NCBI GenBank assembly: GCA_002432425.1
Contig: DJEL01000059.1
Span: forward strand, 1 to 44,725
DNA length: 44,725 nt
Source of the DNA: Lachnospiraceae bacterium UBA5899
GTDB lineage: Bacteria; Bacillota; Clostridia; Lachnospirales; Lachnospiraceae
Reading direction: 5' to 3'
Shown: positions 24,316 to 31,582 of the stretch, one piece after another
Layout: the number at the start of each line of letters is the position of its first letter
Numbering within the stretch: position 1 is the first letter of the stretch
Made by a program: the position numbers and the translations under genes
The notes under the pieces: generated by a model
Databases searched by the model: none
Told to the model about the DNA's origin: nothing
The model's input: only the letters and a program-made list of their open reading frames with translations

Positions 24316-25599
24316 TTATTTTTTATAAAACTCCCGCATCAGGGCAACCGCGTACGCCGTATCCTTCATACCCGCTGTTTCCACTGCGGAATGCATGGCA
24401 AGCTGCGGCAGTCCGATGTCTGCGGAAGGAACGGACACATGCGCCGTAGAAATATTTCCCAGTGTGGAGCCTCCCAAAATATCGGAACGGTTGGTATAGG
24501 TCTGCACCGGCACATCCGCCTGTTTGCCGAGCAGCTTAACATAAGCTGCCGAAACCGCATCGGTGGTATATTTCTGACTGCCATGGAATTTCAGCACCAC
24601 GCCGCCGTTTAACACCGGCCGGTTGGTCGGGTCCGCCTTCTCCGGGTGACCGGGATGCACCGCATGGGCATTGTCAGCGGAGAGAAGGAAACTTCCGGCA
24701 ATCTTTGCCTGCAGCCAGCCCTCGCTTTTACCGAAGGACTCCCGGATACGTTCCAGAACATCCGATAAAAAGGTGGAGTCCGCCCCCTGACGGGTTCCGC
24801 TTCCCACTTCTTCATTATCAAATACAAGACACAGGTTGATATAGTCCTTCGGGGTTTCTTTTATGACTGCCCGCATAGCCGAATAGGCGCACTGCAAATC
24901 ATCCAGTCTGGGAGAAAGAATGTACTCTCCTTTCCCGCCGATTACCGTACCTTTTTGTCTGGTATACAAAAACAAATCATAGGACAAAATATCTTTTTCT
25001 TCTACTCCCGCTGCCTCCGCAACGGTTGCCAGAAATCCCTTGCCGTTCTCTTTTTCTCCGTATAAGGGCAGCATGTCAATCTGCGGATTGTATTCCACGC
25101 CTTTATTCATATCACGGTTCATGTGAATTGCCACATTGGGAATAACCAGCAAATCCCTGTCCACATTGACAAGCTTTGTCACCACTTCCCCATCCTTTTC
25201 CAGGGAAACGCGTCCGGCAACGGACAACGGTCTGTCCAGCCAGGTACTTAAAATCATGCCGCCGTATTTTTCCACATTCAGCCGCACGTATAAATTTTCC
25301 GCAGTCATCTCCGCTTTTTCCTTTACCTTAAAGGATGGAGAATCGCTGTGTGCCGCTACCATGTGAAATCCTTTGATTTTTTCGGGTTCTTTATCCGGGA
25401 TGGAAAAGGCTGCAATGGAAGAGTCGTTGCGCTTCACATAATAGCTCTTTCCCGGTTCAATTTTCCACTCTTCCGTTTCTTTCAGTTCCGCAAAACCGGC
25501 TTTTTCCGCCATATCTCCCAGATTTTCCACTGCCTGGAATGCAGTGGGACTTTCGTCAATAAAATGCAGTAATTTTTCTGTTTCTTTTTCAAAATTCAT
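24316..25599 (-). CDS. M18-family zinc aminopeptidase, 427 aa
   Basis: The M18 metal-binding blocks are in order: AAHSDSPSFKVK (His, Asp), LSPRLDDLQCAYSAM (bridging Asp), DNEEVGSGT (catalytic and metal Glu), and the C-terminal SVPSADIGLPQLAMHSAVE with the last histidine. Length fits bacterial M18 enzymes (about 430 aa), which remove acidic or neutral N-terminal residues from cytosolic peptides. The ATG overlaps the thioesterase stop by 1 nt (TAATG), so the two are coupled. S8 protease gene follows after 107 nt. Confidence 0.93.
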   Translation of the reverse strand: MNFEKETEKLLHFIDESPTAFQAVENLGDMAEKAGFAELKETEEWKIEPGKSYYVKRNDSSIAAFSIPDKEPEKIKGFHMVAAHSDSPSFKVKEKAEMTAENLYVRLNVEKYGGMILSTWLDRPLSVAGRVSLEKDGEVVTKLVNVDRDLLVIPNVAIHMNRDMNKGVEYNPQIDMLPLYGEKENGKGFLATVAEAAGVEEKDILSYDLFLYTRQKGTVIGGKGEYILSPRLDDLQCAYSAMRAVIKETPKDYINLCLVFDNEEVGSGTRQGADSTFLSDVLERIRESFGKSEGWLQAKIAGSFLLSADNAHAVHPGHPEKADPTNRPVLNGGVVLKFHGSQKYTTDAVSAAYVKLLGKQADVPVQTYTNRSDILGGSTLGNISTAHVSVPSADIGLPQLAMHSAVETAGMKDTAYAVALMREFYKK

Positions 25600-26072
25600 T
25601 ATTTTCTGTCTCCTACATGAAATCCGGTAATGGTAACTACCGCTGCCTGATTTCCATATTCATCTTCAATGGTTATTTCGTAAAAATTGGTGCTTCTGCC
25701 TTCTTTGATGCAGTGCGCTGTGCCGATAAGCTTATTGCCTTTGACCTTGCCGGTATAGGTGATATTGGAGCTTAACGATACCACGGACTGTCCCATGCAG
25801 TTTGTGGCAACCGCAAAAGTAAAATCCGCCAGTACGAAATGCACGCCGCCCATCACCGCGCCTCTGGCATTTTTGTGACGGTCCGTCAGCTCCATGCTGC
25901 ATTTTGCATAATTTTCACCCGCTTCTTCAATGTAGGCGCCGTTTTCCGTTGCAAAACGGTCCTGCGCAAAGAAAGCCCGAAGCTCGTCCAGCTTCTCACC
26001 GGTTATCCGCTGTTTCGGGGCTGTCCGATTTTCCAAATCTGTCTGTTTTTCCAAATCTGTCCGATTTTCCAT
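25599..26072 (-). CDS. PaaI-like hotdog-fold thioesterase, 157 aa
   Basis: The start is placed at the ATG at 26072, 8 nt after AGGAAAGG; an upstream in-frame ATG at 26129 would overlap the preceding gene by 32 nt with a poor site. The hotdog core includes GNYAKCSMELTDRHKN-like sequence and RGAVMGGVHFVLADFTFA, the PaaI active-site region, then VVSLSSNITYTG. Such enzymes hydrolyse acyl-CoA thioesters; the substrate is unknown. The N-terminal tail holds three imperfect six-residue repeats (ENRTDL, EKQTDL, ENRTAP) encoded by 18-nt tandem repeats, an unusual hydrophilic addition before the domain begins near residue 25. Confidence 0.85.
   Translation of the reverse strand: MENRTDLEKQTDLENRTAPKQRITGEKLDELRAFFAQDRFATENGAYIEEAGENYAKCSMELTDRHKNARGAVMGGVHFVLADFTFAVATNCMGQSVVSLSSNITYTGKVKGNKLIGTAHCIKEGRSTNFYEITIEDEYGNQAAVVTITGFHVGDRK
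26016..26069 (-). repeat. Three 18-nt in-frame tandem repeats
   Basis: Units at 26052-26069, 26034-26051 and 26016-26033 share GAAAA-C-GACAG and encode ENRTDL, EKQTDL and ENRTAP at the N-terminus of the thioesterase. The copy number could vary between strains by slippage without breaking the frame. Confidence 0.8.
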
Positions 26073-26097
26073 TTTCTGTGCCTTTCCTGAGTCGTCT

Positions 26098-26280
26098 TTA
26101 TTCTCTGATAATATCCAATTCTGTGACATTTACTCCCAACGCCGCCAGAATTACTTTCAGGTCCCTGTAACGCACCTTCATCGCTTTATACACAGCGGAG
26201 TCTTTTTCTGCCATGGTCATCCACTCCTGCAGGCGTGAAAATTCCTCAACACAGATTTTAATGGTTTCTAAATTGTTCAT
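26098..26280 (-). CDS. Small helical protein of unknown function, 60 aa
   Basis: The ATG at 26280 (MNNLETIKICVEEFSRLQEW) has AAAGG 9 nt upstream; two earlier in-frame starts lie on top of that site. The protein is acidic, mostly helical and lacks membrane spans or cysteine pairs. It is the first gene after a good promoter and stops 25 nt before the thioesterase start, so it likely leads that operon. No family is recognised. Confidence 0.6.
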   Translation of the reverse strand: MNNLETIKICVEEFSRLQEWMTMAEKDSAVYKAMKVRYRDLKVILAALGVNVTELDIIRE

Positions 26281-26309
26281 TTCTTCCATCCTTTCCACCG
26301 CCTTTCCAA

Positions 26310-26329
26310 ATACATACGCCTATATGTAT
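26310..26329. promoter_or_regulatory. Inverted repeat next to the -10 of the small-protein operon
   Basis: ATACATA (26310-26316) and TATGTAT (26323-26329) flank 6 nt, just downstream of the -10 box on the minus strand. Possible operator or 5' leader hairpin. Confidence 0.35.
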
Positions 26330-26332
26330 AAT

Positions 26333-26361
26333 AGTATAACGGTTTTACAGCCTGTTTACAA
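26333..26361 (-). promoter_or_regulatory. Promoter of the small protein-thioesterase-M18 operon
   Basis: Minus strand TTGTAA (26356-26361), 17-nt spacer, TATACT (26333-26338), about 53 nt before the ATG. Confidence 0.65.
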
Positions 26362-26523
26362 GTTACAATAAAATATAAGTTCCGTATGCGTAGCAAAATA
26401 ATTGGGATTTTAAAAAGAATATTTTTAGAATAATAAAAGATATAACAAAGAAATTTTATAAGATATTGCCCGGAGGGCTTTTTTGCTTTATCGAGAAATT
26501 CAACGAAATTTCCGATAAAGTAA

Positions 26524-26548
26524 AAAGGACGTTGCATCAACGTCCTTT
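26524..26548 (-). terminator. tRNA-Trp terminator
   Basis: AAAGGACGTTG and CAACGTCCTTT form a perfect 11-bp stem with a 3-nt loop; on the minus strand the stem ends in a T-rich tract. It lies 4 nt after the tRNA 3' end. Confidence 0.9.
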
Positions 26549-26552
26549 GAAG

Positions 26553-26623
26553 CAGGGGAAGAGGGGATCGAACCCCCGTTAACGGTTTTGGAGACCGCCG
26601 CACTACCGCTGTACTATTCCCCT
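26553..26623 (-). tRNA. tRNA-Trp (anticodon CCA)
   Basis: On the minus strand a 7-bp acceptor (AGGGGAA/TTCCCCT) closes a full cloverleaf: D-stem GTAC/GTGC, anticodon stem GCGGT/ACCGT with loop CTCCAAA (anticodon CCA), T-stem GGGGG/CCCTC with loop TTCGATC. The discriminator base is G and CCA is not encoded. It has its own promoter and terminator, so it is a single-gene unit. Confidence 0.97.
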
Positions 26624-26642
26624 ATGCTATTCAACGAATTGT

Positions 26643-26672
26643 ATTATAGCATAGATACCGGCTGGAAAGCAA
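26643..26672 (-). promoter_or_regulatory. tRNA-Trp promoter
   Basis: Minus strand TTGCTT (26667-26672), 18-nt spacer, TATAAT (26643-26648) with TGC extended -10, 20 nt before the tRNA 5' end. Confidence 0.8.
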
Positions 26673-26769
26673 GCATAAATTTCAAATTTTCGTAATTTTC
26701 AAATTTTTACAACAATTTATTGCTTTCCCGCCGGAATACCTCATGACTATTCTCTTTACAGGCAGAATT

Positions 26770-28137
26770 CTAAATCAGTTCTATCGCTTCCTGCACATTG
26801 GAAACCCCGATGACCTTAATGCTTTTCGTATTTTTCAACATGTCGGCATTGGCTCTGGGCATCACGCAGGTGGTAAAGCCTAATTTCACGGCCTCCTGCA
26901 GCCGCTGCTCCGCCAAACTGACGGCACGGACTTCGCCGCTTAAACCTACTTCTCCGAATACCACGGTGCTCTCATCCACCGGCCGGTTCTTGAAACTGGA
27001 AACAATCGCCATCACCATGCCAAGGTCCACTGCAGGCTCCTGAATACGGATACCGCCCGCCAGATTTACATAGGCATCGCAACCGCTCATCTGCAATCCC
27101 AGACGTTTTTCCAGAACTGCCATCAAAAGGTTTACCCTGTTAAAATCCACGCCCGTTGCCTGTCTTCTGGGAATACCGAAATTGCTGTGGCACACAAGCG
27201 CCTGCATTTCCACCATAAGAGGTCTGGTGCCCTCCACCGTGCAGGCAACCACGCAGCCGCAGGCGTCCTTGGGTCTGCCGCTCAACATATATTCGGAAGG
27301 ATTTCTGACCTCCGTAAGTCCTTCTTCCCGCATCTCAAATACACCGATTTCATTGGTGGAGCCGAAACGGTTTTTCACACTGCGTAAAATGCGGTAGGAA
27401 GCATACCGGTCTCCCTCAAAATAAAGCACGGTATCCACCATATGCTCCAATACGCGGGGACCTGCCACGGTTCCTTCCTTGGTTACATGTCCCACAATAA
27501 AAATGGAAACGCCCAGGCCCTTGGCAAGCTGCAAAAAGAGTGCCGTGGACTCCCTTACCTGGGAAACACTGCCCGGAGCTGCGGAAACGTCTTCACTGTA
27601 CATGGTCTGTATGGAGTCAATAATCACAATCTGCGGTTTCTGGCTGCGGATGGTGTCCTCTATCAGAGAAAGATTGGTCTCACACAAAAGAAGCAGATTG
27701 TCGTTGAAGCTGCCAATTCTCTCGGCACGCATCTTAATCTGCTTTAAGGACTCCTCTCCGGAAATATAAAGCACCTTTGCACCGGCCTCTGAAAAATTCC
27801 GGCATACCTGCAAAAGCAGGGTGGACTTTCCGATACCGGGGTCGCCGCCTACCAAAGTAAGGGAACCGGCTACTACGCCGCCTCCCAATACCCGGTCAAG
27901 CTCCTGCATGCCGGTGCTGATTCTGTCTTCTTTTTCCATGGTAATCTCAGACAGCACAGCCGGCTTCTGCCTGGCTGTGCTGCCCTGTGTACCACTTTTC
28001 TTTAGTGCTGCCGTACTGACCTGCTCCTCTACAAAGGTGTTCCACTCCCGGCATCCCGGGCACTGTCCCATCCACTTTGCAGACTCAAAGCCGCAGTTTT
28101 GGCAGAAAAAAACTGTACTCTTTTTACTTTTTGTCAT
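26770..28137 (-). CDS. radA: DNA repair protein RadA, 455 aa
   Basis: N-terminal four-cysteine zinc finger (Cys12, 15, 26, 29), RecA-like core with Walker A GGDPGIGKST (about 98-106), the RadA-specific VKNRFGSTNEIGVF block, and a C-terminal Lon-protease-like domain (EPAVDLGMVMAIVSSF). RadA is a branch-migration helicase that helps RecA recombination. Its ATG overlaps the upstream stop by 1 nt (TAATG), so it is coupled to the preceding unknown gene. In many Firmicutes radA follows the clpC locus, as here. Confidence 0.96.
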   Translation of the reverse strand: MTKSKKSTVFFCQNCGFESAKWMGQCPGCREWNTFVEEQVSTAALKKSGTQGSTARQKPAVLSEITMEKEDRISTGMQELDRVLGGGVVAGSLTLVGGDPGIGKSTLLLQVCRNFSEAGAKVLYISGEESLKQIKMRAERIGSFNDNLLLLCETNLSLIEDTIRSQKPQIVIIDSIQTMYSEDVSAAPGSVSQVRESTALFLQLAKGLGVSIFIVGHVTKEGTVAGPRVLEHMVDTVLYFEGDRYASYRILRSVKNRFGSTNEIGVFEMREEGLTEVRNPSEYMLSGRPKDACGCVVACTVEGTRPLMVEMQALVCHSNFGIPRRQATGVDFNRVNLLMAVLEKRLGLQMSGCDAYVNLAGGIRIQEPAVDLGMVMAIVSSFKNRPVDESTVVFGEVGLSGEVRAVSLAEQRLQEAVKLGFTTCVMPRANADMLKNTKSIKVIGVSNVQEAIELI

Positions 28138-28547
28138 TACGCCTCTGTTACCTTTACAGCAACCTCGCCTGCGCCTGCAAGCTCTACGCTCAAAATCAGC
28201 TTGCCGCCAAGTCCGGTGCTCATTTTGCCGATGCTTTCTCCACCGACATATACTTCGTATTCTGTGTCATCTTTCATGCCCAACGTAATCTGGGAATCTT
28301 CCGCACCTTCTACGGTGAACTCCACACCGTTTTCTGTTTCTACGAAATGATTTACACTGGTTCCGGGAACGGACTCATATAAGAACATTTCGTTTTTCTC
28401 TAACTTTGTCATTTCTGCAAATGTCTTCACCTTATATGTGTTGCCGGAAATGCTGTCTTCTTTCTTTGCTTTCTTATCCAGTGTGTGATTGCCGAAGCCG
28501 ATTGCTCCGTTTTCCTCTGTGCGAAGTAACTCTTCCACGATTGCCAT
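28137..28547 (-). CDS. Conserved protein of unknown function, 136 aa
   Basis: Good AGGAGG site 9 nt before the ATG. The first ~50 residues are polar with a conserved-looking RTEENGAIGFGNHTL segment; the rest is beta-rich and acidic (SQITLGMKDDTEYEVYVGG, GKLILSVELAGAGEVAVKV), suggesting a compact beta-sandwich. There is no signal peptide, membrane span or catalytic motif. Similar proteins in Lachnospiraceae carry the database label 'endosialidase', which I recall but which nothing here supports. It lies between clpC and radA and is translationally coupled to radA. Confidence 0.7.
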   Translation of the reverse strand: MAIVEELLRTEENGAIGFGNHTLDKKAKKEDSISGNTYKVKTFAEMTKLEKNEMFLYESVPGTSVNHFVETENGVEFTVEGAEDSQITLGMKDDTEYEVYVGGESIGKMSTGLGGKLILSVELAGAGEVAVKVTEA

Positions 28548-28618
28548 TTGTATTTCCTCCTGCGTTGGATTTTACCTAAAGTTTACATGTATAGTATAAT
28601 ATATTCTGCGTTTCGTTT

Positions 28619-31063
28619 CTACTGATTTTTCACATGAAAAGTGACTTTTTCATCCTTGATGCCCGCCGTAACCGTATCGCCCGGTTTAACATTGCCCTTT
28701 AGGATTTCTTCTGCCAGGGCGTCCTCTACCAAGGACTGGATGGCACGCTTTAAGGGTCTTGCTCCCATCTTTTTATCGGAGTGCTTTTCCACCAGATATT
28801 CCTTCAGCGCCGGTGAAAATTTCAGCTTAATCTGCAGCTGTTCCTCACAGCGTTTCGATAAATTGGATGCCAGCAGGGATACGATGGATTTCATATTGTC
28901 CTTGTTGAGCTGGTGGAACACAATGATTTCATCGATACGGTTGATGAATTCCGGCTTGAATATCTTCTTTACTTCCTCCATAACACCGCTCTTCATCTTG
29001 TCGTAGTCTTTCTTTTCGCTCTTATCCACGGTAAATCCCAGATTTTTGGGGTCCACGATTCGCTGTGCGCCCGCATTGGAAGTCATAATCAGCACGGTAT
29101 TCTTGAAGCTGACTTTTCTGCCCTTGGAGTCCGTGATATGACCGTCGTCCAGTACCTGCAGAAGAATGTTGAATACATCCGGGTGCGCCTTTTCAATCTC
29201 ATCAAAAAGCACCACGGAGTACGGATTTCTTCTGACCTTTTCGGAAAGCTGGCCGCCTTCTTCAAAGCCCACGTATCCGGGCGGGGAACCAATCATCTTG
29301 GAAACCGAATGACCTTCCATATACTCGGACATATCAACGCGGATAAGCGCATTTTCGGAGCCGAACATGGCTTCTGCAAGCGCCTTGCAGAGCTCGGTCT
29401 TGCCGACACCGGTGGGGCCTAAGAACAGGAACGAACCGATGGGTCTGTTGGGGTCCTTTAAGCCGGTACGTCCGCGGCGCATTGCCTTTGCCACCGCCGT
29501 TACGGCTTCTTCCTGACCGATGACTCTCTTGTGCAGCTCATCCTCTAACTTTAAGAGCCGTTCGCTTTCCTTCTCCGCAATCTTTTCCAGAGGAACCTTC
29601 GTCCAGACGGATACCACTCTCGCAATGTCCTCTTCGCCCACAACGTATCTGCGTTTTGCCTCTGCCTGTTCGTTATTCTTGCGCAAACGCTCATACTTTT
29701 TAATCAAAGCGTCCTGCGCCCGCTTCAGTTCACTGACTCTTTCGTAGTCGTCCGCTTTCACGTAGTTTTCGATTTCCTTATCCATTTCCGCAATTTCCGC
29801 CAGCATTTCCTGCTGTTTGGCAGGTGTCTGTACGGAAGAAAGACGGACAGCCGCTGCGGCTTCGTCTATCAGGTCAATCGCTTTGTCCGGCAGATTTCGG
29901 TCATTGATGTAACGGTCGGACAGTTTAACGGCTGCCTCCACCGCTTCCGGTAAAATCTCCACATGATGATGCTCTTCGTATTTGGAGCGGATTCCGTTCA
30001 GTATACGGATGGAAGCCTCCACATCCGGCTCCTCCACATTGACCGGCTGGAAACGGCGCTCCAGTGCCGCATCCTTTTCCACATATTTACGATATTCATT
30101 GATGGTGGTGGCGCCGATTAACTGGATTTCGCCTCTGGCAAGGGAGGGCTTTAAGATGTTGGATGCATCAATGGCTCCCTCTGCTCCGCCCGCACCGATG
30201 ATGGTATGCAGTTCATCCAGAAACAGGATAATATTGCCGTCGTCAATCACTTCCTTGACAACCTTTTTAATTCTCTCTTCAAATTCTCCGCGGTACTTGC
30301 TGCCCGCTACCATGGCGGACAAATCCAGCGTCAGGACACGCTTATCCTTTACGGTAAACGGTACATCCCCGGACACAATCCGAAGCGCCAGCCCCTCCAC
30401 GATTGCCGTTTTGCCGACACCCGGTTCTCCGATTAAGCAGGGATTGTTTTTGGTACGTCTGCTTAAAATCTGGATTACTCTCTGGATTTCGTCCTCTCTG
30501 CCGATAACGGGATCCAGACTGCCTTCCTCCGCCATTGCCGTCAAATCGCGGCTGAACTGGGAAAGCATGCTGCCGCCCTTGTTGCCGGGACGGTTCTTCG
30601 CCAAATCTTCTTTATAAAGGCTGCTGTCCTCTCCGATGGAAATCAGCACATCGATGTATACTTTCTGTGTCGATACACCCAGCGTGTTGAGCAGTCTGAC
30701 CGCCACATTTTCTCCTTCTTTAATAAGAGCCATCAGGATATGCTCGGTGCCAATCAGTTTTTCATGGAAACGCTCTGCCAGTCTGTGTGCCTCTGCCAGA
30801 ACCTTCTGTGCCCTCGGGGAATAATTCTCCTTATCCTTCAAAGCTACGGCACCTTCAAAGGTAATCAAATCCTTTACGATGTCCATAACCTGTTTTTCAT
30901 CTACGCCGTTCTGAAAAAGAACCTTGGCTGCCACACCGTTACCCTCTTTCAGAAGGCCTATCAGGATATGCTCGGTACCCACATAGCCCTGCTGCAGTTT
31001 TCTTGCCGTTTTTTCTGCATGTGAAAGCGCAACTTTCGCACTGTCGGTAAATTGTAGCTGCAT
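28619..31063 (-). CDS. clpC: Clp protease ATPase subunit ClpC, 814 aa
   Basis: Two N-terminal Clp_N repeats (residues ~1-145), AAA-1 with Walker A GEPGVGKTA, a middle domain with UVR-like coil (YERVSELKRAQDAL), AAA-2 with GPTGVGKTE and the ClpB-type C-terminal domain. It unfolds proteins for ClpP. The usual ctsR-mcsA-mcsB genes are absent; instead a GntR regulator lies 2 nt upstream. This is an alternative stress-control layout found in Lachnospiraceae. No terminator is seen before the next gene. Confidence 0.95.
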   Translation of the reverse strand: MQLQFTDSAKVALSHAEKTARKLQQGYVGTEHILIGLLKEGNGVAAKVLFQNGVDEKQVMDIVKDLITFEGAVALKDKENYSPRAQKVLAEAHRLAERFHEKLIGTEHILMALIKEGENVAVRLLNTLGVSTQKVYIDVLISIGEDSSLYKEDLAKNRPGNKGGSMLSQFSRDLTAMAEEGSLDPVIGREDEIQRVIQILSRRTKNNPCLIGEPGVGKTAIVEGLALRIVSGDVPFTVKDKRVLTLDLSAMVAGSKYRGEFEERIKKVVKEVIDDGNIILFLDELHTIIGAGGAEGAIDASNILKPSLARGEIQLIGATTINEYRKYVEKDAALERRFQPVNVEEPDVEASIRILNGIRSKYEEHHHVEILPEAVEAAVKLSDRYINDRNLPDKAIDLIDEAAAAVRLSSVQTPAKQQEMLAEIAEMDKEIENYVKADDYERVSELKRAQDALIKKYERLRKNNEQAEAKRRYVVGEEDIARVVSVWTKVPLEKIAEKESERLLKLEDELHKRVIGQEEAVTAVAKAMRRGRTGLKDPNRPIGSFLFLGPTGVGKTELCKALAEAMFGSENALIRVDMSEYMEGHSVSKMIGSPPGYVGFEEGGQLSEKVRRNPYSVVLFDEIEKAHPDVFNILLQVLDDGHITDSKGRKVSFKNTVLIMTSNAGAQRIVDPKNLGFTVDKSEKKDYDKMKSGVMEEVKKIFKPEFINRIDEIIVFHQLNKDNMKSIVSLLASNLSKRCEEQLQIKLKFSPALKEYLVEKHSDKKMGARPLKRAIQSLVEDALAEEILKGNVKPGDTVTAGIKDEKVTFHVKNQ

Positions 31064-31065
31064 GA

Positions 31066-31440
31066 TTAGTGTCCTCCATAATCTTCATATATTTCATCTA
31101 TCAGAGCATGCACCTCTTCCTGGGAAATATTCTTGCAGATACTCTTTGCAAGAATCACCTGCAGTTCTTCCCGCAGTTTGGAAATGGTGTTCATACGGTC
31201 TTCATCCACCGCAATGACTGCTCCTTTTCGTCTGTCCACCTTTACATAGCCCTCCTGTTTCAGAACAGTATAAGCTTTGTTCACTGTGTGCATATTGATG
31301 CCGATATCTTCTGCTAACTGACGTACGGAAGGTAACTGTTCGCCCTCCCGGAAACGCGATGTGGCAATACCTAAGATAATCTGATTGCGAAGCTGCAGAT
31401 AAATCGCTTCGTCGCTGTTAAAATCTATTTCAATCATCAT
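31066..31440 (-). CDS. GntR-family (YtrA-type) regulator, 124 aa
   Basis: The start is the first of two ATGs at 31440, after AGGAGG; 8 upstream codons overlap this site and are excluded. The winged helix covers residues ~5-72 (AIYLQLRNQIILGIA, LPSVRQLAEDIGINMHTVNKAYTVL). The short C-terminal helical tail (LREELQVILAKSI) is typical of YtrA-type GntR proteins, which lack a ligand domain. These often control transporters, yet this one precedes clpC by 2 nt. A palindrome in the promoter suggests self-repression that would also set ClpC levels. Confidence 0.85.
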   Translation of the reverse strand: MMIEIDFNSDEAIYLQLRNQIILGIATSRFREGEQLPSVRQLAEDIGINMHTVNKAYTVLKQEGYVKVDRRKGAVIAVDEDRMNTISKLREELQVILAKSICKNISQEEVHALIDEIYEDYGGH

Positions 31441-31466
31441 ACTTAAGTTTCGCCTCCTTTTCATCT

Positions 31467-31485
31467 GTTATACATACAGTATAAC
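31467..31485. promoter_or_regulatory. Palindromic operator of the GntR-clpC operon
   Basis: GTTATAC and GTATAAC arms around 5 nt form a 19-bp palindrome overlapping the -10 box. It fits a GntR dimer and lies directly before the regulator gene. Confidence 0.65.
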
Positions 31486-31505
31486 ACAATAAGGTTTTCC
31501 GTCAA
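31478..31505 (-). promoter_or_regulatory. Promoter of the GntR-clpC operon
   Basis: Minus strand TTGACG (31500-31505), 16-nt spacer, TATACT (31478-31483), about 38 nt before the start. No CtsR- or CIRCE-type repeat is visible. Confidence 0.7.
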
Positions 31506-31543
31506 TGTTTTTTGGTTTCTTTATAAATATTTAATAATAAAGT

Positions 31544-31577
31544 AAAACAGGGAGCTGACCTTCCAGTTCCCTGTTTT
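31544..31577 (-). terminator. Terminator after the GGDEF-EAL gene
   Basis: AAAACAGGGA (31544-31553) and TCCCTGTTTT (31568-31577) pair perfectly, with an inner CTG/CAG. It begins 5 nt after the stop and ends the long purine-to-signalling run. Confidence 0.85.
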
Positions 31578-31582
31578 GAGTT

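Noticed and set aside
26468..26484. GCCC-GGA-GGGC followed by six T on the plus strand
   Set aside because: Looks like a small terminator, but the stem has only 4 bp and no plus-strand gene precedes it.
26490..26518. Imperfect inverted repeat TATCG-GAAATT / AAATTTC-CGATA downstream of the tRNA
   Set aside because: It is AT-rich with a bulge and no linked gene; chance is likely.
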